Below, piece after piece: positions 42,539 to 50,208 of a stretch of 64,000 nucleotides of DNA. A model generated the notes under the pieces. It was not told where the DNA came from and made no database searches. It was given only the letters and a program-made list of their open reading frames with translations. How positions within the stretch are numbered: position 1 is the first letter of the stretch; the number at the start of each line of letters is the position of its first letter. The translations under genes and the position numbers were made by a program. Source of the DNA: Panacibacter ginsenosidivorans (lineage in GTDB: Bacteria; Bacteroidota; Bacteroidia; Chitinophagales; Chitinophagaceae); assembly GCF_007971225.1 (NCBI RefSeq), contig NZ_CP042435.1, positions 4,219,501 through 4,283,500 on the forward strand, in the 5' to 3' direction.

Positions 42539-43809
42539 TTGCAGCCTGTTATATAGCGCCGGAAGAGCTAACACCCGAACTGGAAGATAAAGCTTATGAA
42601 ACATTACAGGCAAAGCTTACAGATGCAGGCTTCAGGCTTTGTAACAGAGGGACACTGATCAGTTCAACAAAAGAGGATGTAGCAAAAGTATTGTCTTTAC
42701 CGCCGATCAGTTTGAAAGATGAGTATGTTTTCATCAGAAAATATTGGGGAACAGCATGGGCCATGTATGCTTTTTTATTGCGCATTTTATCTTTTCATAA
42801 CTGGTTCAAAGAAAGCAGCGCATTCTTTGCTACAAAACATATAAAGAAAGTGAATCTATTTGCTGATCCTGTTAATTATCCTTTATATGAAAGCTTCGAC
42901 TCAAAACTTATAACAGAACAGCCACTGATAGCAGTCATTATACCAACGCTTAACCGGTATCAATACCTGAAAGATGTATTGCACGACCTGGAAAAGCAGC
43001 ACTACAAAAATTTTGAAGTGATTGTTGTTGACCAGTCAGACAATTTTGATGAAAAATTTTACCAGCAATTTTCATTGCGCATACAATTAATTCGGCAACA
43101 GGAAAAAAAATTATGGACAGCGCGGAATAATGCGATTAAACACACAAAGGCAGCACTGCTTTTATTTTTTGATGACGATTCAAGAGTGGAGCCTGACTGG
43201 ATAACCGAACATGTAAAATGCATCGATTTTTTTAACGCAGAAATTTCTGCCGGAGTGTCGCTGGCTGTAACAGGGCAAAAGATCTCTGACAGTTATAATT
43301 ATTTCCGCTGGGCCACACAATTTGATTCAGGAAATGCAATGGTAAAACGTTCTGTATTTGCAACGACAGGCTTATTTGATGAACAGTTCAATGGTATGCG
43401 TATGGGCGACGCGGAGTTTGGCTACCGTGCTTATAATCATGGTTTCAACAGTATCTCTAATCATAAAGCACCACGTGTGCACCTGAAAGTAAAAGAAGGT
43501 GGTTTGCGTGAAATGGGCAGCTGGGATGGATTCAGACCAACCAAATGGTTTGCACCCAAGCCTGTACCAAGTGTGTTGTACCTGTTAAAAAAATATTTCA
43601 GCCAGTCTTTTTATAAGAATGCTGTGTTATTGGGCATCATGTTATCGAATGTTTCTTATAAGCAAAAGAGAAGCAGTAACATGTTAATGCTTAGTGTGGT
43701 GCTTACTGTTATAAAATCACCTTTGCTTTATATGCAATACAGGCGCTCTTTGCATATTGCGAAACAAATGCTGCATAACAATTACCAACCTGAATTACTG
43801 AATGAATAA
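42517..43809 (+). CDS. GT2 family glycosyltransferase with N-terminal extension
   Basis: 430 residues from TTG. Residues 1-130 are an extra domain of unknown function (PEELTPELEDKAYETLQAKL, then a hydrophobic AMYAFLLRILSF). The GT-A domain follows: IAVIIPTLNRYQYLKDVLHD, IVVDQSDNFDEKF and the metal motif LLFFDDDSRVEPDW, then RMGDAEFGYRAYNHGF. The open frame extends about 33 codons upstream (to 42418) without an ATG, GTG or TTG, and the predicted peptide there is protein-like. The true start is unclear and the 5' end may have been lost next to repeat k. Confidence 0.8.
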   Translation: MPKHATGFAACYIAPEELTPELEDKAYETLQAKLTDAGFRLCNRGTLISSTKEDVAKVLSLPPISLKDEYVFIRKYWGTAWAMYAFLLRILSFHNWFKESSAFFATKHIKKVNLFADPVNYPLYESFDSKLITEQPLIAVIIPTLNRYQYLKDVLHDLEKQHYKNFEVIVVDQSDNFDEKFYQQFSLRIQLIRQQEKKLWTARNNAIKHTKAALLLFFDDDSRVEPDWITEHVKCIDFFNAEISAGVSLAVTGQKISDSYNYFRWATQFDSGNAMVKRSVFATTGLFDEQFNGMRMGDAEFGYRAYNHGFNSISNHKAPRVHLKVKEGGLREMGSWDGFRPTKWFAPKPVPSVLYLLKKYFSQSFYKNAVLLGIMLSNVSYKQKRSSNMLMLSVVLTVIKSPLLYMQYRRSLHIAKQMLHNNYQPELLNE

Positions 43810-43848
43810 TGACTTGCCTTACCTGTTCAATATTGAATAATACGCTGA

Positions 43849-43863
43849 AGTGTGCGACGCAAC
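43849..43863 (-). repeat. intergenic GTAC-end repeat, copy l (reverse, GTAC end lost)
   Basis: AAGTGTGCGACGCAA with the following CGAAAGCTAACTGGC inner flank; the GTAC end is replaced. It precedes the GT4 gene at 43921. Confidence 0.82.
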
Positions 43864-43920
43864 GAAAGCTAACTGGCGATACAAATGCCTGGTACAAAAA
43901 AATTGTAACAGTATTTATGC

Positions 43921-45090
43921 ATGGAGAATAAATTTAAAAGACTGGCCATTATTTCGGATTGCGTGCATATGCGAAATGAAGATGGTATGGCAGTTACGGA
44001 GAATCATATTTATTGCAGGCAGATACAGGAACTGTCAAAACATTTTGAACACACCGTTATTGTTTGCCCTTTTGTGGCATTTACAAATGAAAGTGTAACA
44101 TCTGTTTATACTTTACCCTTCATTGATTTTATTGAATTGCCCAATGCAGGGGGTAATACAATAAGTGATAAATGGAAATTGATCAGGACCATACCAACAT
44201 GGATAAGCGCTTTTAAAAAGGCGAAGCGTGTTTCTGATATTATTTTTCTACGTATGCCCAATAACCTGAGTATTCCAGGTTTTTTTTATTTTAAGTTCAA
44301 ACGTGCCAAAACATTTGCCGTATATACCGGCACCTGGGATAATTATACAAACGAACCCCTAACTTACCGGTTTCAGAAATGGTTGCTAAAAAAATTTTTT
44401 GAAGGGCCTGTATGGATCTATGTAAATAAGAAGCCTGCAGATCATCATTTATTAAAAGGTTACAGCCCTTCGTATAGTGAGGCAGAATGGATGGAAGAAA
44501 CTGAGCAGGTTGCAAAGCGTATAGCAGAATATGAACATACAGAAATTGAACGGCCTGTTTTTATTACGGTTGGCGCATTGGTACCCAATAAAAATCAACA
44601 ATATATTCTCGAAACCTGTAAACGCTTACGTGATAATGGTTTTTCTTTTTACTGGTATATTGTTGGTGACGGTTACCTGAAAGAAAACTATGCAACATTT
44701 ATAGAGGAAAATGTATTGCAGCACCATGTTTGTCTTGCAGGTAAAAAAACGTATACTGAATTGAGGGATTTATACCGCAAAGCAAATTTTCTCGTTCAGG
44801 CTACATATGTAGAAGGATTTGGCAAAGCACCGATAGAAGGAATGTTTCATGGAGTAATACCATTACTTAGTAAAACAGCTATGGCGGAAGAAATGACAGG
44901 GGATGGTAACAGGGGCTTTATCTTTGATACATCAGATGAGCATAGTCTTGAGCAGGTGATTAAAAGAGCTATGACAGCACGCGACAGATTCAATGATATA
45001 ATAACTAATGGAAGGGAATACGTTAAGAGCCAGACTATCCAAAGCTGGTCAGCTTGTATCATAAATAATATTAACAGTTACTTTAAGTAA
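43921..45090 (+). CDS. GT4-like family glycosyltransferase
   Basis: 389 residues. LAIISDCVHMRNEDGMAVTE begins the acceptor domain; FITVGALVPNKNQQYILETC, YIVGDGYLKENYATFIEENV and ATYVEGFGKAPIEGMFHGVI form the donor domain with the GT4 E-rich motif. It belongs to an operon with the Wzy-like gene 5 bp downstream. Specificity unknown. Confidence 0.88.
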   Translation: MENKFKRLAIISDCVHMRNEDGMAVTENHIYCRQIQELSKHFEHTVIVCPFVAFTNESVTSVYTLPFIDFIELPNAGGNTISDKWKLIRTIPTWISAFKKAKRVSDIIFLRMPNNLSIPGFFYFKFKRAKTFAVYTGTWDNYTNEPLTYRFQKWLLKKFFEGPVWIYVNKKPADHHLLKGYSPSYSEAEWMEETEQVAKRIAEYEHTEIERPVFITVGALVPNKNQQYILETCKRLRDNGFSFYWYIVGDGYLKENYATFIEENVLQHHVCLAGKKTYTELRDLYRKANFLVQATYVEGFGKAPIEGMFHGVIPLLSKTAMAEEMTGDGNRGFIFDTSDEHSLEQVIKRAMTARDRFNDIITNGREYVKSQTIQSWSACIINNINSYFK

Positions 45091-45095
45091 ATTAA

Positions 45096-46421
45096 GTGAA
45101 ACAGATAACAGCCACAGAATATTTAATTACCGCGGGTATCGGATTTCTTGTAGGCCTTCGTTTGCTGGGTGCTTCTCTTGGTTTATTCTATATGGCAGCG
45201 GGTGGTGCCTGTATTTATTTTGCTTTCAGAAACGATCATTTCAGGTTATTTACTGTTTTACCCTATGTGGTGTTTACTGAAGTATTTATAAGAAATGGAG
45301 CAGGTGTAACCTATGTTCCTTATCTTTTTGTTGAATACCTGTTAATAGGTGTGTTTGTTATTATGCTCCTTAGCAAAGGCGGCTCACTTAAATTGCATTC
45401 GCGATGTGCATTGCCCATATTTTTATACGCTATCGTGGAAATACTGGACATGATCAGAGCCCATGATATTACCTATGCAAGAAGTATGGTAACAAATACC
45501 ATAGTATTAACTGCTATGGCTATGTGGGCATCTGCTAATACACTTAGTCCCAGATTAACTGCTCATATTATCAAGCATCTTGCCCTTGCTGCAGTTTATT
45601 TGTCGGGAAACATATTAGTGGCCCATTTTACACATGAGATCACGTATATGCTTGTTTCGAGCAGCGAGTCTACTAATCGAATGGCGCCTGTTCAAATAAG
45701 CGGTTATCTTGGCATTGGCAGCAGTATGATCTTTCTATATATTATGAATGAAAAGTATAAGCAGGCTTTTATAGTGCACTTATTTGCTTTTACTGTAATA
45801 GTCACCTTAATGGTGCTTACGTTTTCACGTGGGGGCATATATTTCCTTGCAGGAGTAATAGCATTGTATGCTTTATTTAACCGTAAAGAAGTTGGACGTT
45901 TTGCTATTCTTCTTTTTTTAGTACCTATTGGATATATTATATATTATTATGCTATGAATGCCACTGATGGTAAGCTGGAACAGCGTTATGTTGAAAAGGG
46001 TGATTCAGGAAGAACAGAGTTGGTAGAGGCAGGGTTTACCTTATTTTTAGATGAACCGCTGGCTGGTGTTGGTACAGGTAATTATGGAAGTGAGATTTTA
46101 AACAGAAATCTTTATGGTGTAGAATCCGGTGCGCACAATGAATTTGTACGGGCTGCTGCTGAGCATGGTATATTGGGTATCATTTTTTACTGGGGATTTT
46201 ATGCCATTCTTATATTTGAGTTCATGCAAAGGAAAAAACAGCAAAGGGATATGGCCTTCTATCTCCTGTTATTATTTTCACTTATCATTGTACATAATGG
46301 CTTAAAAATCGCGGCCCAACCTTATATACTTACTATCGCCATAGCAACGCCTACCCTTATCAGGCGCACTAAAAAGAAACAAATTGAATTTAAGCAATAC
46401 ATCCCTGCACCAACTGCCTGA
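45096..46421 (+). CDS. O-antigen polymerase/ligase-like membrane protein (Wzy/WaaL)
   Basis: 441 residues with about ten to twelve membrane helices and a large loop containing GKLEQRYVEKGDSGRTELVE and LAGVGTGNYGSEI, then GAHNEFVRAAAEHGILGII, the conserved H-N-E periplasmic region of Wzy_C-type proteins. It would polymerise or ligate undecaprenyl-linked oligosaccharides on the periplasmic side. Start is GTG at 45096. No Wzx flippase is found in the window to supply its substrate. Confidence 0.88.
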   Translation: MKQITATEYLITAGIGFLVGLRLLGASLGLFYMAAGGACIYFAFRNDHFRLFTVLPYVVFTEVFIRNGAGVTYVPYLFVEYLLIGVFVIMLLSKGGSLKLHSRCALPIFLYAIVEILDMIRAHDITYARSMVTNTIVLTAMAMWASANTLSPRLTAHIIKHLALAAVYLSGNILVAHFTHEITYMLVSSSESTNRMAPVQISGYLGIGSSMIFLYIMNEKYKQAFIVHLFAFTVIVTLMVLTFSRGGIYFLAGVIALYALFNRKEVGRFAILLFLVPIGYIIYYYAMNATDGKLEQRYVEKGDSGRTELVEAGFTLFLDEPLAGVGTGNYGSEILNRNLYGVESGAHNEFVRAAAEHGILGIIFYWGFYAILIFEFMQRKKQQRDMAFYLLLLFSLIIVHNGLKIAAQPYILTIAIATPTLIRRTKKKQIEFKQYIPAPTA

Positions 46422-47025
46422 GGTGGCACGTTGCCACCTGATAAGCTTTCCCGGTTCTTTTGGTACAAAACTGGGTTATGCTTTTGCCATACGTTCGATG
46501 GAATGGTTTCTTGCAGGTGAGAACAGGTTTCTTTTTCATGTAACTGATCATGATAAAGTAATTGGCTATTGCGGGGGCTTTCAGTCTAAAGGTATTGGTG
46601 ACGGCTCGACCAGTGGCATGATGCAATATGCTATGAAAGAAGCTGCTATGGGCATGCTGAAAAAACCGTGGCTTTTTTTTCATAAAGATGTTATCCGCTT
46701 TTATCCGTTGATCTTAAAAAATATTTCCAGGAAAATAACGGGGATAAAAAAAAATCCAGTTATACATCCTGTTGCTACCAATAATACTCCATCTCATATT
46801 GGCCTCGTTGTGATTGGTGTGCATCCCGACTACAGGGGCAAAGGTTGCTTTGAATTATTAATGCAGCATTTTGAGATAGAATGCATCAAACGGCACGCCT
46901 CTAAAATGACATTGAGTGTAAGAACATCCAATGCACGGGCCATTGCAGCTTACAAAAAAACTGGCTGGCAAACAGGCATTCAAACAGAAGTGGCTGCAGA
47001 GATGTACAAAATGCTTCCCGCATGA
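46384..47025 (+). CDS. GNAT-family N-acetyltransferase
   Basis: 213 residues from a TTG at 46384, overlapping the Wzy-like gene by 38 bases. The acetyl-CoA-binding motif is LVVIGVHPDYRGKGCFELLM (V/I-x-x-x-Y-R-G-K-G), followed by LSVRTSNARAIAAYKKTGW. An internal charged segment (RKITGIKKNPVIHPVATN) is unusual. It might acylate an amino sugar made by the aminotransferase further along (inference). An 8-bp perfect inverted repeat (46421-46439) lies in its early codons next to the wzy stop. Confidence 0.82.
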   Translation: MNLSNTSLHQLPEVARCHLISFPGSFGTKLGYAFAIRSMEWFLAGENRFLFHVTDHDKVIGYCGGFQSKGIGDGSTSGMMQYAMKEAAMGMLKKPWLFFHKDVIRFYPLILKNISRKITGIKKNPVIHPVATNNTPSHIGLVVIGVHPDYRGKGCFELLMQHFEIECIKRHASKMTLSVRTSNARAIAAYKKTGWQTGIQTEVAAEMYKMLPA

Positions 47026-48068
47026 AACATCAAAAAGCGGTGCTTATACTTGGCTTGTTTATAGATGCATCTTCAACAAAACAAAATATCCGTTCGGCTG
47101 AAGACAGGATAGCCGCTATGTTTCGCAACAATAATATACCTGTCATTACCAGTTCTGCTGCAGCCGGAAAAACAAAACGTTTTATCGATACAGTTTCAAC
47201 ACTTATCACCCGCCGGCAGGAGTATGATATAGCAATCGTGCCATTGTTTGGTACATGGCCAAGTTTTTTGTGGCAGGAAATAGTTACCAGGATATTGAAA
47301 CAGCTCAATAAAAAAATTGTACTGGGTATTCACGGAGGATCTATTCCTGAAAGAATTGATAAAGGGGCTCAAAGATTTTATACAGCAATGAAAAGGGCGG
47401 ACATATTATTTGCACCCTCTGCTTATTTCAGTTCTATGTTTACAGATAAAGGATTTGATGTAGAGGTAATAGAAAACCCTGTTGACCTTGCTAACTATAA
47501 ATTTTGTGCAAAAGAAAAAATAAGGCCACGTATCATATGGATGCGTGCTTTTACTGATATCTATAATCCACTGATGGCTGTGCGTGTTGCAAAAAGGCTT
47601 GCAGAAAAATACAATGATTTTGAAATGGTCATGGCAGGCAAAGAAGGTCCGCTATATAATGCAACAAAAATCATGGCAGAACGGTTTGGATTAAAAGATA
47701 AAATATTATTTCCCGGTTATATCAATATGCAGCAAAAGCAAGCTTATGCTGCATCATACGATATTTATATCTGCACCAATAAGATTGACAACACTCCTGT
47801 TTCATTAACAGAGTTTATGCAGTTTGGATTACCCATTGTTTCTGTAAATACAGGTGGTATTCCGTACATGATAGAAGATGGCGTAAACGGTTTACTTGTA
47901 GATGCAGATGACGACAAAAGCATGTTTGAAAAAATAAATATGCTAATACAAAATCAGGCATTGGCACAAACGATCATTGCAAATGCTTACCGCAATGCAC
48001 AACAATATAATGACACAAATGTGGTAAAGAAATGGAGCAAGGTTTTAAATGAACTTAGTAACGGATAA
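47022..48068 (+). CDS. GT4 family glycosyltransferase
   Basis: 348 residues, co-translated with the GNAT gene through ATGA. The N-terminus (KAVLILGLFIDASSTKQNIR) is atypical. VIENPVDLANYKF, IIWMRAFTDIYNPLMAVRVA, KILFPGYINMQQKQAYAASY and TPVSLTEFMQFGLPIVSVNT with GGIPYMIEDGVNGLLVDADD form a clear GT4 donor domain. Last gene of the block flanked by repeats l and m. Confidence 0.88.
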   Translation: MKHQKAVLILGLFIDASSTKQNIRSAEDRIAAMFRNNNIPVITSSAAAGKTKRFIDTVSTLITRRQEYDIAIVPLFGTWPSFLWQEIVTRILKQLNKKIVLGIHGGSIPERIDKGAQRFYTAMKRADILFAPSAYFSSMFTDKGFDVEVIENPVDLANYKFCAKEKIRPRIIWMRAFTDIYNPLMAVRVAKRLAEKYNDFEMVMAGKEGPLYNATKIMAERFGLKDKILFPGYINMQQKQAYAASYDIYICTNKIDNTPVSLTEFMQFGLPIVSVNTGGIPYMIEDGVNGLLVDADDDKSMFEKINMLIQNQALAQTIIANAYRNAQQYNDTNVVKKWSKVLNELSNG

Positions 48069-48070
48069 TT

Positions 48071-48135
48071 GTAAATATTTTTTGAGCCAGGCATTTGAAT
48101 ATGCATTAAGCTTCTCTTGCGTCGCACTCTTGTAC
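48071..48135 (+). repeat. intergenic GTAC-end repeat, copy m (forward)
   Basis: Outer end ATTTTTTGAGCCAGGC, inner flank ATTAAGCTTCTC, core TTGCGTCGCACTCTTGTAC at 48117-48135. Confidence 0.92.
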
Positions 48136-48235
48136 CGACTAACTTCATTGAGCAAAACAATAGCTATCATAAATCAGTAATTAAAAATAAACGCTATCGT
48201 CTTCCCGTCTCCGGGTTTTACCTTAATAAAATAAC

Positions 48236-49450
48236 ATGATCCCCTTTTCACCACCATATATAGATGATGATATTATAAAAGAAGTTGCTGATACTTTGCA
48301 AAGTGGCTGGATAACCACAGGTCCTAAAACAAAACTGCTGGAAGAAGAAATAGCTGCCTATTGCACAGTAGAAAAAGCACTTGCTGTAAATTCAGCCACT
48401 TCTGCCATGATGCTGGTGTTGCATTGGTTTGGTATAACACGCGGCGATGAAGTAATCGTTCCTGCATATACTTATTGTGCAACTGCGCTTGCCGCTATGC
48501 ATATCGGAGCAAAGCCTGTAATGGTGGATGTTGGCGATGACTTTAATATTGATCCTGAAAAAATAAAAGCAGCTATCACTGCTAAAACAAAAGCCATTAT
48601 TACGGTTGACTTTGGTGGCTGGCCATGCGACTATGAAAAAATATATGCGCTTCTAAAGAGTGCTGATGTTAAATCAAAATTCACTGCGTCCAATGAAAAG
48701 CAACAACAACTTGGCCGCATCATGATTATGTCGGATGCTGCGCATGCACTTGGTGCTGTATACAATAACCTGCCTGTTGGTAAATGTGCAGATATCACTA
48801 TTTTCTCTTTACATGCTGTAAAGAATGTTACATCTGCAGAAGGTGGCGTTATTGCCTTCAATATGCCGGCACCCTTTAGTAATGAAGCAATTTACAGTAC
48901 AATGCGTTTGTGGAGTCTTAATGGCCAAACCAAAGATGCATTCACAAAATCAGCAGCAGGAGGGTGGGAGTATGATATTGTTTACCCCGGTTTTAAAATG
49001 AATATGCCTGATGTGCTTGCCGCAATGGGTCTTGCACAGTTCAGGGCTTACAAAAAAAATTTATTGGCAGAAAGAAAACGTGTGTTTGATTTTTATAATG
49101 AAGCTTTTGCATTACATGAGTGGGCAATACTTCCACCTTTTAAAAAGACGGGCTCCGGTTCTTCTTACCATCTTTATCCTTTGCGCATAAAAGATATCAA
49201 TGAAGAAAAAAGAAATGCTGTTATTGAAAGGATAGCAGCAAAAGGAGTTGCAGTAAATGTGCATTTTAAGCCATTACCCATGCTTACTATTTTTAAAGAG
49301 GCAGGTTATCGTATGGCTGATTATCCTGCAGCTTATAAAATGTACTGTAATGAAATCTCCTTACCCGTTTATCCTCAGCTTAACAATGATACCTGTAAAA
49401 TAGTGGCGGATGCTGTTTGTAAAGCTGTTGATGCTGTCGCGTTAAAATAA
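48236..49450 (+). CDS. DegT/DnrJ/EryC1-family aminotransferase (PglE-like)
   Basis: 404 residues. The PLP-dependent sugar transaminase motifs are GWITTGPKTKLLEEEIAAY, AVNSATSAMMLVLHWFG, VPAYTYCATALAAMHIGAKP, IMSDAAHALGAVY and the PLP lysine K196 in FSLHAVKNVTSAEGG. A short insertion (KSADVKSKFTASNEKQQQLG) is present in this class. With the PglF-like dehydratase (50209) and short PglC-like transferase (49571) it would form a UDP-4-amino-4,6-dideoxy sugar, as in the bacillosamine/QuiNAc4N pathways; that combination is inference. Confidence 0.9.
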   Translation: MIPFSPPYIDDDIIKEVADTLQSGWITTGPKTKLLEEEIAAYCTVEKALAVNSATSAMMLVLHWFGITRGDEVIVPAYTYCATALAAMHIGAKPVMVDVGDDFNIDPEKIKAAITAKTKAIITVDFGGWPCDYEKIYALLKSADVKSKFTASNEKQQQLGRIMIMSDAAHALGAVYNNLPVGKCADITIFSLHAVKNVTSAEGGVIAFNMPAPFSNEAIYSTMRLWSLNGQTKDAFTKSAAGGWEYDIVYPGFKMNMPDVLAAMGLAQFRAYKKNLLAERKRVFDFYNEAFALHEWAILPPFKKTGSGSSYHLYPLRIKDINEEKRNAVIERIAAKGVAVNVHFKPLPMLTIFKEAGYRMADYPAAYKMYCNEISLPVYPQLNNDTCKIVADAVCKAVDAVALK

Positions 49451-49492
49451 AAAGCTAAAGTAATATCCTGTTAAGTTGAAGAATGCACAAGC

Positions 49493-49557
49493 GTACAAGC
49501 GTGCGACGCAAGGGACGATGATTTAAAAAATTATTGCCGGGACATAAAAATAAAAAT
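49493..49557 (-). repeat. intergenic GTAC-end repeat, copy n (reverse)
   Basis: Reverse core GTACAAGCGTGCGACGCAA at 49493-49511, inner flank GGGACGATG, outer end GCCGGGACATAAAAATAAAA at 49535-49554, 16 bases before the next ATG. Confidence 0.92.
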
Positions 49558-49570
49558 CTTTCTATTCGAG

Positions 49571-50167
49571 ATGTTAGATGCAACCCGTTTTTTTGATATA
49601 CTTATCGCCTGTTTACTACTCGTTTTACTCTCTCCGTTATTTTTGATAATTGGGTTGGTAATTAAAATATCCTCAAAAGGGCCGGTGATCTTTCAACAGC
49701 GCAGGGTTGGTAAAAATGATATTGATTTTACTTTGTACAAATTCAGAACGATGTATGTTGATACCGGGCACAAAAGCTCCATTACTATTGGCAACAAAGA
49801 CAGCAGGGTAACCCGTGCAGGCTATTTTTTACGTAAATATAAAATGGATGAGTTACCCCAGTTGTATAACGTTTTAAAGAATGATATGAGTATTGTTGGA
49901 CCCCGGCCTGAACTAAGAAAATATGTAACATTATACACTGCTGAACAAAAGGAAATCCTACTTCTGAAGCCCGGTATAACAGACTATGCATCTATACATT
50001 TCAGGCATGAAAGTGAATTACTTGCAACGCAAAAAGACCCGGAAGCTTTTTATATCAAAGAAATACTGCCACTTAAAATACAATTAAATAAGCAATACGC
50101 GTTTAAAAGAGATTTACGGGTCTATTTTGTTATTATCTTTAACACATTGTTATCAGTATTTAAATAA
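49571..50167 (+). CDS. short phosphoglycosyl transferase (PglC/WcaJ-C-type initiating enzyme)
   Basis: 198 residues of the monotopic PGT type that loads the first sugar phosphate onto undecaprenyl phosphate. One re-entrant hydrophobic helix (FFDILIACLLLVLLSPLFLI), then KGPVIFQQRRVGKNDIDFTL, YKFRTMY, MDELPQLYNVLKNDMSIVGP with the catalytic D-E, and RPEL. It lacks the extra N-terminal membrane domain of WbaP/WcaJ. It probably initiates the repeat unit and is followed by the dehydratase that may make its sugar. Confidence 0.93.
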   Translation: MLDATRFFDILIACLLLVLLSPLFLIIGLVIKISSKGPVIFQQRRVGKNDIDFTLYKFRTMYVDTGHKSSITIGNKDSRVTRAGYFLRKYKMDELPQLYNVLKNDMSIVGPRPELRKYVTLYTAEQKEILLLKPGITDYASIHFRHESELLATQKDPEAFYIKEILPLKIQLNKQYAFKRDLRVYFVIIFNTLLSVFK

Positions 50168-50208
50168 CCAATTACCTGAATGTTATCCTGTCAAAAACCA
50201 CTGTTCAG

